DNA from: Veillonella sp.
Lineage (GTDB): Bacteria > Bacillota > Negativicutes > Veillonellales > Veillonellaceae
NCBI GenBank assembly: GCA_022737715.1
Contig: JAIITD010000010.1
Span: 1-23,610 of the forward strand
Direction of reading: 5' to 3'
DNA length: 23,610 nucleotides
The notes below the pieces were generated by a model. That model worked only from the letters and a program-made list of their open reading frames with translations, was not told the DNA's origin and made no database searches. This document shows positions 7,529 to 14,229 of this stretch, in pieces; positions within the stretch are counted from its first letter, which is position 1; every line of letters begins with the position of its first letter. The position numbers were made by a program, and so were the translations under genes.

Positions 7529-9526
7529 CTATTGTACATTAGCATAAAATTTCATCATCCACGCCGATAAGGAGCGCCAATATTCTGCGTCCTGTGCATG
7601 ATTGTCGATTGGGCGGATGTATTCGGATGGTTCCGCCGTGTAAGTTTGGTATTGTCCATAGTCGCCGTGCACGTCCCCTACCATGTCGCTTGTGATCCAT
7701 TGGTATGGCGTTACGTGCACATTTGGTTGTTCATCGAATGCGGATGGCACCGCTGCATAATATTCGAACCCTTTAGGCGCGATGGCCTCTATGATGGTTG
7801 GCATGATGCTTAGATGCGTGCCGATAGATGCAGGTAATGATGTTTGTGAAAGCTCTGGATGTTGCATATAAAATACGGTATTGCGAATTTCACGCATCGT
7901 GTAATCACGGTGTAAGAAGGATGTATTATTAAATTGACCAAATAGATTAGAATGATCACCCGTTACGATGAACAAGCTATCTGGGAACTTCGCTTTCATA
8001 GCGTCTACAAAATCAAAGATGGCCTTATCGCAATATCTGTAGGTTGCTAAGCCCTTATTGCCATCCTTGCGATTCAAAATATCATCGCCAACGCCAGGCA
8101 AATCACGATGAGCATCAAAATCAAGGTACTTATCTTCCAATTTATAGGGACCATGATTAGTCGTTGTATATACAAAATGGAATGTCGGTTCATCCATATC
8201 CACAATACGTTTTGCCGCCTCTTCGAGGAATACGTGATCGTATACGCCAAGCCATGTTTGCGGTGCTTGCGGATCACAGAATTCGGTAGCATTTTCGATG
8301 CGGTCAAAGCCTTGAGCTTTGCCGTATTTCGTAAAGTTACCACTCGATGAGTTACCACCGTACCAGTAAATGGTTTGGTATCCTAATCGTTTTATCTGCG
8401 CTGCCAGAGCCGTAGGCAATGTATTGTTCCAGAACATTTCCTTTTCATTCAATTCCATGCCGCTATCGTAGATACCGCTCATAAGACTTGAAATAGAAGG
8501 GCGCGACACATTACCAGCAGGCAAGAAATTAGGCACACAAGCCGTATGTGTATCTGCTGCAAAATGACGCAAACCTGGACAGATATTAAAATCCATATAT
8601 AACGGATCCATGGACCACTGAGGGATGCTTTCACCAACAATCAAAAAGATATGCTTAGGTTTAGCAATGCGAGCACCCTTTGCCATGCGTTTAAAGGCAT
8701 GCAATGGATTATCCAAGGTTTGCCAATCGCTGCGCGGCATGAGATGGTTCACATCCGCTATGAGTTCCTCATCGGATTTCATTTGGGCCGCCGTCAACGG
8801 CGTTTTACGAACCAATTTGAGAGCCTCTAAATCGTCGATGGTGGCCTTCGCAAAGAAGATATCCTCCTTAACGATGGTTGGCATCACGTCCCATTCCGGT
8901 TTATTGCGGTGATTCAAGGTCCCACCATAATGAAGCCAGTAGTAAATCACCACATAGAGTGCCAAAAATCCAAAGGCACTCGCGCCGGCTGCGATGTTAC
9001 TTTCAAAATGAGGATACGGAATAGACGGAATCGCCGATAACAATGTGCTAGCACCATAGCTAATGGCCGCCACAGGAATGAATCCAGCGAGCACCCACCA
9101 CCCCTTGTCTTGATTGAAGAAAATATCGATGAGGTTTTTCTTATCCGCATGCTTACCGTAGTGCAACATGTAGTTGTAGGTGTCATTAAAGTGCTTATAG
9201 AACTGCATCTTACCGGCAAAGGCAGCATAAATAATGCAACTCAACACCGTATTGAGGACGATGGCTGCCGTCATGTAGTAATCTGGAAAGGCCAAGAATG
9301 GCAATGTACCGAGCACAAGCAAAATCAATAGCTGATACGCGTTGATATCCATGCCCCACCAAAATCCAAAGGTAAAGCAGGTGCGAATGATTTTTCCCTT
9401 GCCCTTTAGCGTTTCGTACGGATGGTACACAGCGATAAAGATAGCCCTAAAGATAGCACAGAGTATAGGCATCCAGAGGAATAATTTAATATTTTGTTGG
9501 AGGGATAAGAAAAATTGTTCACCCAT
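7529..9526 (-). CDS. LTA synthase family phosphoglycerol/phosphoethanolamine transferase-like enzyme (Ser nucleophile)
   Basis: This 665-residue polytopic protein has about five N-terminal membrane segments (roughly 15-33, 60-80, 84-104, 145-164, 182-200), then an extracytoplasmic sulfatase/alkaline-phosphatase-fold domain. Metal and catalytic positions: E299 in IVGES, S341 in GNVSRPS as the nucleophile, H458 in TTNHGPY, and D524-H525 in VTGDHS. In LtaS of staphylococci the nucleophile is Thr; here Ser occupies the site. Family members move glycerol-phosphate or a related head group from a phospholipid to a glycan or lipid. In a diderm the product could be a phosphoglycerol-decorated LPS or periplasmic glycan rather than classical LTA. 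It starts at ATG 9526 after AAGGA, follows its paralogue by 31 bp after the 97-bp gap, and sits 11 bp upstream of the GT2 gene. Confidence 0.85.
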   Translation of the reverse strand: MGEQFFLSLQQNIKLFLWMPILCAIFRAIFIAVYHPYETLKGKGKIIRTCFTFGFWWGMDINAYQLLILLVLGTLPFLAFPDYYMTAAIVLNTVLSCIIYAAFAGKMQFYKHFNDTYNYMLHYGKHADKKNLIDIFFNQDKGWWVLAGFIPVAAISYGASTLLSAIPSIPYPHFESNIAAGASAFGFLALYVVIYYWLHYGGTLNHRNKPEWDVMPTIVKEDIFFAKATIDDLEALKLVRKTPLTAAQMKSDEELIADVNHLMPRSDWQTLDNPLHAFKRMAKGARIAKPKHIFLIVGESIPQWSMDPLYMDFNICPGLRHFAADTHTACVPNFLPAGNVSRPSISSLMSGIYDSGMELNEKEMFWNNTLPTALAAQIKRLGYQTIYWYGGNSSSGNFTKYGKAQGFDRIENATEFCDPQAPQTWLGVYDHVFLEEAAKRIVDMDEPTFHFVYTTTNHGPYKLEDKYLDFDAHRDLPGVGDDILNRKDGNKGLATYRYCDKAIFDFVDAMKAKFPDSLFIVTGDHSNLFGQFNNTSFLHRDYTMREIRNTVFYMQHPELSQTSLPASIGTHLSIMPTIIEAIAPKGFEYYAAVPSAFDEQPNVHVTPYQWITSDMVGDVHGDYGQYQTYTAEPSEYIRPIDNHAQDAEYWRSLSAWMMKFYANVQ

Positions 9527-9623
9527 GATTGTTCCTTTTGTAAGTTTTGTAAGTAAACAAACCCTATATACTCCCTGACAATATCGAGTTCATTCCATTA
9601 ATGATATAAATTAAAATATTCCC

Positions 9624-11558
9624 CTATTGGATAAGGTCCCCATTTTTTAAACGCCAAGCGGTTAGTTCCCGCATGGTTTTCATAGAATTCGCATAGGCTT
9701 GCGGCATTTTTTCATCTTCTACGTATATACCGGTTTTATCCATCCACAAACGGTGATTGAATACGAACGGTCCTTGATTAAATAGGCTTGGTACCATGGC
9801 CTCATAGGTTTGCCCCGTGCGTCCTACGAGTTCCGCCAATGTTGGAATGATTTGAATGCTCATGCCGAATGCATCTGGTGAAAGCCATTCTTTTTTAATG
9901 CCTTGGCCGTAGAAAATAATTGGAATCGTGGAGGCCACCTTAGGACCTTCTTCACGAGCGAAGGTAAAGCGTTCGCTGTGGTCACCGGTGATGACGAATA
10001 GAGCTGTTGGATCAACTTGTTCCTCTTTGCTAATAAATTCGCCCATCACATGGTCTGCATACCAAATATGCCCCATTTCGTTGATTTGCTTATCCGTATT
10101 CGCAATGGAATCTGGCAAGTTCTTACGAACCTTATCCGCATCATAGCCTTCCTTCGCTACATTCACACTATATGGAGGATGATTCGACGTCGTCATAATG
10201 ACGTTGATGATTTTTTCACCACGATGTTTGTCCATGTACGCATTGATGGCCTTGAACATATCGCCGTCGGCTACGCCCCAAGCATTTTCTTCGTCGCTCG
10301 GCATTTCGGATGCATCGTGGAATTCATCAAAGCCTTGTTCCAAGGCAAAGTTCTTAACATTTTGCCATGTGCTGAACCCGCCGTACCAAAATACGGTTTT
10401 GTAACCGAGTTTTTTCATGACCGGTCCAATACCAAGTCCATACGGTTCTTGTAACATACCTACGTTATAATTTGGATACATCCCCGTATCCGGCATGCCC
10501 GTCAACAATCCGATAATGGCCGGCATTGTACCCGTTCCTTGGGCCAAGGCCATTTGTGTACCCATTGCCTGAGGGCTGGCTGCGTATTTGCGACCTTGCT
10601 CTACAAGGTAAGCACCAGGGTCGTTGAATTCAGCAAGGAATGGCCACAATCCATAGGATTCACCGAGAATGATATTAATAGATTGCGGTTGTTGCTGTAA
10701 TCGCTCTGTTGTTATCGTTTTTGTGAAAGCCTCATCAAATCGTGTACTGCTAGGATTACCACCAATGGATTGGATTTTTTCATGTAATTCAGCAGGCGTT
10801 AAATGAATATCTTCTAGTTCTGATGTCCGTTTCGCAATGGATTTTACACGGTATAATGCTTGTGCATCATCCAAAATCGTTTCATTTAATAGATTGGAAT
10901 TAAGACGCGCTGCGCTTTCCCAGTTAATGGAATTCGTATAACCAAAGGCGCCACCAAAGCGGAAAAATAAGAATAACACGCCAAATCCAACAAAGCTGAG
11001 AATTCCCGTAATCCATTTACTACGCCTAGTACTAGGTGCCCATTGAATGGTGTTCGTATTTAGGACTTTCACCAATAACCAAGTCAAGCCAATACTGAGC
11101 GCAATACCTCCAATTAAAAATGGGATAGCATGGTATTCATTGATACCCGTATTGATAATGGCATGAATATCGTCATGTTTGCCATTGATAAGCATCGCAT
11201 TATACGAAGAATTGAATATGGTATAAAACGGGATGCGCCCCATAAAGAGCAATGTAAATAGAATCGTAACAAGGCCGTACCAAACCTTGCGTACGCCTTG
11301 GGCCTTCCATTTGGACCATATGAGAGATGGCACTGTGCCAAAGAGCAATCCTACGAGCACAATGGTTCCTACCGTTTTCAAACTCAACCGGAAACCGAGC
11401 CACAAGGACATCAAAATGTCACTCATCGTAGCCGTATCCAATTGGGACTGAAAAATGACAAAAAATACAATTCTAAAGAGCGTAAACAAGATAGAAAAGA
11501 ACAAAAAAGCCTTTATCTCTTGTTGAATTCCCTGTATCCAATTTAACCAACGATTCAT
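9624..11558 (-). CDS. LTA synthase family phosphoglycerol transferase-like enzyme (Thr nucleophile)
   Basis: From ATG 11558 the protein has 644 residues. A TTG at 11570 would give 648, but the ATG is preferred because GGGGA lies five bases before it. Numbered from the TTG, about five membrane helices occupy residues 20-205. An extracytoplasmic sulfatase-fold domain follows with E304 in ILGES, T348 in GTGTMPA as the nucleophile, H464 in TSNHPPY, and D530-H531 in VITGDHS. The head-group transfer chemistry is as in LtaS, on the outer face of the inner membrane. The protein is a diverged paralogue of the next gene downstream: same topology and motif order, but Thr instead of Ser as nucleophile, which suggests different acceptors or donors. 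It lies 115 bp after the Lys-rich gene. Confidence 0.86.
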   Translation of the reverse strand: MNRWLNWIQGIQQEIKAFLFFSILFTLFRIVFFVIFQSQLDTATMSDILMSLWLGFRLSLKTVGTIVLVGLLFGTVPSLIWSKWKAQGVRKVWYGLVTILFTLLFMGRIPFYTIFNSSYNAMLINGKHDDIHAIINTGINEYHAIPFLIGGIALSIGLTWLLVKVLNTNTIQWAPSTRRSKWITGILSFVGFGVLFLFFRFGGAFGYTNSINWESAARLNSNLLNETILDDAQALYRVKSIAKRTSELEDIHLTPAELHEKIQSIGGNPSSTRFDEAFTKTITTERLQQQPQSINIILGESYGLWPFLAEFNDPGAYLVEQGRKYAASPQAMGTQMALAQGTGTMPAIIGLLTGMPDTGMYPNYNVGMLQEPYGLGIGPVMKKLGYKTVFWYGGFSTWQNVKNFALEQGFDEFHDASEMPSDEENAWGVADGDMFKAINAYMDKHRGEKIINVIMTTSNHPPYSVNVAKEGYDADKVRKNLPDSIANTDKQINEMGHIWYADHVMGEFISKEEQVDPTALFVITGDHSERFTFAREEGPKVASTIPIIFYGQGIKKEWLSPDAFGMSIQIIPTLAELVGRTGQTYEAMVPSLFNQGPFVFNHRLWMDKTGIYVEDEKMPQAYANSMKTMRELTAWRLKNGDLIQ

Positions 11559-11673
11559 ACCATTCCCCAACTTTATATACTATATTTCCTACACCGCGGT
11601 CCCTTGCACCGCTTGCATTTTCCACAGCCCTTATCCGTAGTTTTCTGGCCGTGGTCATCTGTGAAATCTACGG

Positions 11674-12669
11674 TTAGTCCTTTTTTGTGGACTTTATGGA
11701 CTCCTTCTTCAAGGCTTTTTCTAATTTCTTAGCCTTTTTATCCTTCTTAGCATCCTTATTGTTCTTATCTTTTTTAGAATCCTTGTCCTTCTTACTCTTT
11801 TTGGACTCTTTGTCCTTCTTAGACTTCTTAGATTCCTTTACTAATTCGGCCTCTTTCTTAGACTGCTTGTCTTTTTTGTGCTTCTTTGTATCTTTGTCTT
11901 TCTTTGTACCTTTGTCTTTCTTTTTTTCTTTCTTTTTCTTATCTTTTTTAGCGTTTTTTCCTGAAAGCTTCGCCCATTCTTCTTCTACGCGTTTCAGTTG
12001 TTTTTTGATAAGCTTATCGATTTCCTTTTGTTGTTTGGTTTTAGTTGTATCATCACCAGATTGTTTGGAGTACAACAAGGAATTCACCATATCATAAGGA
12101 TCTAAAGACGTACGAATATCTTTATCTAATACGCTTTCATCATCAAAATCGTCCTCATCGTCATCAAAGTCATCGTCATTGACGTCATCACGATTAGATG
12201 TAGTTTTCTTATTTGTTGGATTTTCATCAACATAAACATCATCTTGATCATCGATAGGATATTCCTTGGCAAGGTCAATATCTTCGAGGTCACGATCTAC
12301 ATCGTGTAACTTAATTTGCTCCATTGCATAATCTAAATTATCTTGGTTCGATGCACCATAGCCCATCGGTTTATCAAAGGAAAGGACATCGCCAAACAAA
12401 TCGCGTTCCAAGCTTTCATAAGAATTAAGCATACTTATGCGGTCCTGAACGACCTCAATTTGATTCCACAATTCCATCAAATTCGCCGTATATTGCATGC
12501 GTTCCTTAACCTCTAAATAGGCTTGGTAAATAACAGACAATTCTTTTTCGTTAAGACCTTCCTCAGCACCGATTTCTTCAATCATTTGCTGAATCTCTTG
12601 ATCACGATTATAACGCTCCACTAAGGCACTGCGAATTTCTTCAATAAGACTTGCTGACACGCGTTCCAT
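11674..12669 (-). CDS. Hypothetical protein with acidic middle and lysine-rich tail
   Basis: No family is recognised for this 331-residue protein. Residues 1-130 look folded and mainly helical (EIRSALVERYNRDQEIQQMI; YQAYLEVKERMQY). Residues 138-185 are strongly acidic, with long Asp runs (DDDFDDDEDDFDDE). Residues 240-331 are almost only Lys, Asp, Ser and Glu, with repeated SKKDK units. It has no signal peptide, no cysteine and no membrane segment, so it is probably a cytoplasmic, partly disordered polyampholyte. Start ATG 12669 has a strong AGGAGG site five bases upstream, and an extended -10 lies about 110 bases further up. It is the first gene of the envelope cluster. The end of the frame contains a heptamer A AAA AAG two codons before the stop, described separately as a possible frameshift site. 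Confidence 0.8.
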   Translation of the reverse strand: MERVSASLIEEIRSALVERYNRDQEIQQMIEEIGAEEGLNEKELSVIYQAYLEVKERMQYTANLMELWNQIEVVQDRISMLNSYESLERDLFGDVLSFDKPMGYGASNQDNLDYAMEQIKLHDVDRDLEDIDLAKEYPIDDQDDVYVDENPTNKKTTSNRDDVNDDDFDDDEDDFDDESVLDKDIRTSLDPYDMVNSLLYSKQSGDDTTKTKQQKEIDKLIKKQLKRVEEEWAKLSGKNAKKDKKKKEKKKDKGTKKDKDTKKHKKDKQSKKEAELVKESKKSKKDKESKKSKKDKDSKKDKNNKDAKKDKKAKKLEKALKKESIKSTKKD

Positions 12670-12779
12670 ACGTTCCTCCTTTATGGTATATACTCAGCCA
12701 TAATCACTACGATTAATCATTACGAATCAATACATACCATGGTGAATAGAAAAATAAATTTTTATACTCTCTAATCTAT

Positions 12780-12789
12780 TATTATATCA
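12780..12789 (-). promoter_or_regulatory. Possible extended -10 promoter for the envelope cluster
   Basis: On the minus strand TGATATAAT (12789-12781) is a perfect extended -10 (TGnTATAAT), about 110 bases upstream of the Lys-rich gene start. No good -35 is seen. It is the best candidate for transcription of the whole minus-strand cluster. Confidence 0.4.
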
Positions 12790-12835
12790 GAAAATATGCG
12801 GATTTTCTGCGTGTTTTGGTGAAAGTACGCAAAAT

Positions 12836-12864
12836 TTGACTATCCTTTTATATCATGCTATTCT
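12836..12864 (+). promoter_or_regulatory. Promoter of orphan antitoxin-like RNA A
   Basis: TTGACT at 12836 and TATTCT at 12859 are separated by exactly 17 bases, with TGC giving an extended -10. The predicted start, seven bases downstream, coincides with the conserved AAAGGAAAT that opens this RNA family. Confidence 0.65.
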
Positions 12865-12870
12865 GATTAA

Positions 12871-12940
12871 CAAAGGAAATTAGTATGAGGCAATGTTTTC
12901 ATACGAAAAAATAGCAGGGTGGCAGCCATGCTATTTTTTT
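12871..12940 (+). ncRNA. Orphan par/RNA II-like antitoxin small RNA A
   Basis: This predicted RNA of about 70 nt follows the promoter at 12836-12864. It has the same order as the two toxin-paired RNAs: AAAGGAAAT, then GCAATGTTTTCATACG, then an A-rich linker, then a terminator hairpin. The hairpin arms AAAAAATAGCA and TGCTATTTTTT enclose a GGGTGGC-type loop. No toxin peptide is found beside it; the methyltransferase gene ends at 12956, just past the hairpin, and may share the terminator. It could act in trans on a toxin elsewhere, or be a leftover. Confidence 0.6.
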
Positions 12941-12955
12941 AGATGAATCAATTTA

Positions 12956-13555
12956 CTAAAACATATTCACCCTATATACCAATATGCGTTCTTTTTTATC
13001 AGTTTCTTGAAATAAATCACCGCATTGTATTATTTCTTCTTCTTCGAGGCGCATGTGGTTATTTAGGAAGTTTTCTACTTCTTCGTTAACATAGTAGAAG
13101 AATAGTAAAATTTCTCTTGGGTGATGATATAGAGAATCAAATATATTACCTAGTACACGTTTAATGGTATGCAGTGCAAAGGGGTTAAAGAAAAAGCATC
13201 GATCTGCATTATCTGGTAATGTAAAGGTGGCTGCATCGCCGAGGACAAAGGATACGCGATTTTTGGCAGCTGGACTTTCACCATTTATAACTGCACGTTC
13301 ATACAAACGTTCATCGTATTCGATACCGATAGAATGGCACCGCGTCTGATTCGCCATAAATATGCTGACCCGGCCCTTGCCACTACCATAATCAATAAGG
13401 GTATTTTGTTTCGTAATATAACCACTATTAGCAAGGCGTTCAAGAACACAATAATCCGTTGGCTCATATGGATGATGCTCTGCATCCGAACGGCTATCAT
13501 CACGGCCTGTAGTTTTAATTTGTAACACTTGTTCCCATTCCTGTTCGCTTGTCAT
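12956..13555 (-). CDS. Class I SAM-dependent methyltransferase
   Basis: This 199-residue protein has a class I methyltransferase core. Motif I is LIDYGSGKGRVSIFMA (about residues 52-67). An acidic ribose-binding residue sits at the end of strand 2 (IGIEYDERLYERA). FVLGDAATF near residue 102 is the adenine-binding region, and FFFNPF near 120 is the motif IV NPF/NPPF position. The C-terminus is strand-rich (KKERILVYRVNMF), as usual. The substrate is unknown. The family resembles small methyltransferases annotated only as hypothetical in firmicutes. It has its own AGGGGAT ribosome site before ATG 13555, and stands alone between small-RNA loci on both sides. Confidence 0.82.
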   Translation of the reverse strand: MTSEQEWEQVLQIKTTGRDDSRSDAEHHPYEPTDYCVLERLANSGYITKQNTLIDYGSGKGRVSIFMANQTRCHSIGIEYDERLYERAVINGESPAAKNRVSFVLGDAATFTLPDNADRCFFFNPFALHTIKRVLGNIFDSLYHHPREILLFFYYVNEEVENFLNNHMRLEEEEIIQCGDLFQETDKKERILVYRVNMF

Positions 13556-13664
13556 CGTAATATATCCCCTATCACTATATACATGTATATTATGTTCTTA
13601 TCAATCATTGTATACATAGATAACATCATTTACAATCATTAGATAAGTATGTGATATAATATAT

Positions 13665-13735
13665 AATAAAGGAAGTTAACGCGTTCAATATGTTACACGC
13701 AAAATGAAAAAGCAGGGCGGCAACCCTGCTTTTTT
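13665..13735 (+). ncRNA. Orphan par/RNA II-like antitoxin small RNA B
   Basis: TTTACA at 13629 is followed by TGATAT after 17 bases (TATAAT after 20), and then by AAAGGAAGTTAACG at about 13668 and CAATATGTTACACGC at 13686. The terminator arms AAAAAGCAGGG (13707-13717) and CCCTGCTTTTT (from 13724) enclose CGGCAA. Order and promoter spacing match the toxin-paired RNA at 13788, but no toxin frame lies on the opposite strand. The next 50 bases are the promoter of the following RNA. Confidence 0.6.
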
Positions 13736-13752
13736 ATAACAGTCACTAACCA

Positions 13753-13784
13753 TTTACAAATAATAGTAAATTGTGTAATATAAT
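13753..13784 (+). promoter_or_regulatory. Promoter of antitoxin RNA 1
   Basis: TTTACA at 13753-13758 is followed after 17 bases by TAATAT (13776-13781), which overlaps TATAAT (13779-13784). RNA B upstream has the same dual -10 arrangement. The predicted start is near 13788. Confidence 0.6.
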
Positions 13785-13787
13785 AAG

Positions 13788-13858
13788 TGACAAAGGAAAC
13801 CAATGTGTGACACGTTTTCACGCAAACAAAAAAGGAGGGGTGCCACCCTCCTTTTTTT
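13788..13858 (+). ncRNA. Antitoxin RNA 1 (par/RNA II type) for the peptide at 13866-13961
   Basis: This predicted RNA of about 70 nt runs toward the toxin gene and ends in a hairpin shared with the toxin mRNA. It carries GAAACCAAT (13796-13804) and ACACGTTTTCAC (13810-13821). Both occur, in the same order and orientation, on the plus strand of the toxin gene (13942-13950 and 13958-13969). The RNA is therefore complementary to the toxin mRNA over codons 4-7 and over the region from the end of the Shine-Dalgarno site through the GTG start. The gap between repeats is 5 nt here and 7 nt in the toxin. This is the DRa/DRb arrangement known from the pAD1 par system. Pairing would block translation, and the terminator overlap provides the first contact. 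Confidence 0.78.
13834..13858. terminator. Shared bidirectional terminator of toxin-antitoxin locus 1
   Basis: GGAGGG at 13834-13839 pairs with CCCTCC at 13846-13851. Runs of A before and T after give a U-tract on both strands. It ends the antitoxin RNA on the plus strand and the toxin mRNA on the minus strand, so the two transcripts overlap here. Confidence 0.85.
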
Positions 13859-13865
13859 GTGCTAG

Positions 13866-13961
13866 TTACTGACGGAAATATCCATCTAGCCACTTGCAGA
13901 TGTAGTGACAAGTTACACCTGCTACGATGGATACAATTAAAGAAACCAATACGTCAAACAC
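13866..13961 (-). CDS. Fst-like type I toxin peptide, locus 1
   Basis: This 31-residue peptide starts at GTG 13961 behind AAAGGGGG and ends at TAA 13866. It reads FDVLVSLIVSIVAGVTCHYI then CKWLDGYFRQ. One hydrophobic helix is followed by a Trp-Leu-Asp turn and a charged end. This matches Fst/Ldr-type membrane toxins, whose consensus is a hydrophobic stretch, a small Gly kink and a WLD/RLD-like junction. The second copy at 20394-20489 has the same length and ending. Expected action is insertion in the inner membrane when the antitoxin RNA is lost. The 5' leader has a short TGTTAC/GTAACA stem (13979-14001), recalling the 5' hairpin of fst mRNA. The gene was too short for ordinary gene callers, and no ATG start exists. 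The homology call rests on pattern and on RNA architecture. Confidence 0.78.
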   Translation of the reverse strand: MFDVLVSLIVSIVAGVTCHYICKWLDGYFRQ

Positions 13962-14052
13962 GTTTTCACCCCCTTTCTGTTACCAGTATGGGGCAGTAAC
14001 ACCTATAGTATACAATACTATTTACAAATAGTAGATAATATATAATAATAGT

Positions 14053-14127
14053 TAAAGGAAATAAGTATTTTGCAAACATTTTAATGCACGCAAAACAAAA
14101 GAGGAGGGTGGCCGCCCTCCTCTTTTT
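14053..14127 (+). ncRNA. Orphan par/RNA II-like antitoxin small RNA C
   Basis: TTTACAAATAGTAG at 14021 resembles the -35 region of antitoxin RNA 1. A run of TATAAT-like sequence follows (14041-14051), but with less clear spacing. The RNA would begin TAAAGGAAATAAG, continue with CAAACATTTTAATGCACGC, and end in the hairpin GAGGAGGG/CCCTCCTC (14101-14122) followed by five T. No toxin frame lies beyond the hairpin. The gene downstream on the plus strand has its own promoter. Confidence 0.5.
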
Positions 14128-14155
14128 GCGTTATTTACCATATATGATTCGAATA

Positions 14156-14164
14156 TGATATACT
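14156..14164 (+). promoter_or_regulatory. Extended -10 promoter of the CNNM-type gene
   Basis: TGATATACT fits TGnTATAAT with one mismatch. TTTACC lies 19 bases upstream of the hexamer. The predicted leader to ATG 14230 is about 60 bases and includes AAGGAG at 14213-14218. Confidence 0.5.
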
Positions 14165-14229
14165 AAAGAGTAATATTTCAATTTTCTCATGTGCAGAATT
14201 GTATCTCATAAAAAGGAGTATTTACTTAC

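Noticed and set aside
11473..11658. 61-codon minus-strand frame between the Lys-rich and LTA-synthase-like genes
   Set aside because: It overlaps the LTA-synthase-like gene by 86 bp in another frame, has no ribosome site and no recognisable features.
11687..12097. 136-codon plus-strand frame rich in Phe, Leu and Ser
   Set aside because: It is the exact antisense of the Lys-rich tail; AAA/AAG repeats give Phe/Leu on the other strand. No ribosome site is seen.
12788..12810. Hairpin CAGAAAAT...ATTTTCTG upstream of RNA A
   Set aside because: There is no T run on either strand; the stem is AT-rich and short, so terminator function is not supported. It overlaps the extended -10 of the minus-strand cluster only partly.
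13693..13911. Minus-strand frame of 72 codons containing IICKWLV, like a decayed toxin
   Set aside because: The similar bases are the promoter of antitoxin RNA 1 (TTTACAAATAATAG), which recurs at 14021 as the putative -35 region of RNA C. The frame also runs through the shared terminator. Likeness to the toxin end is probably chance.
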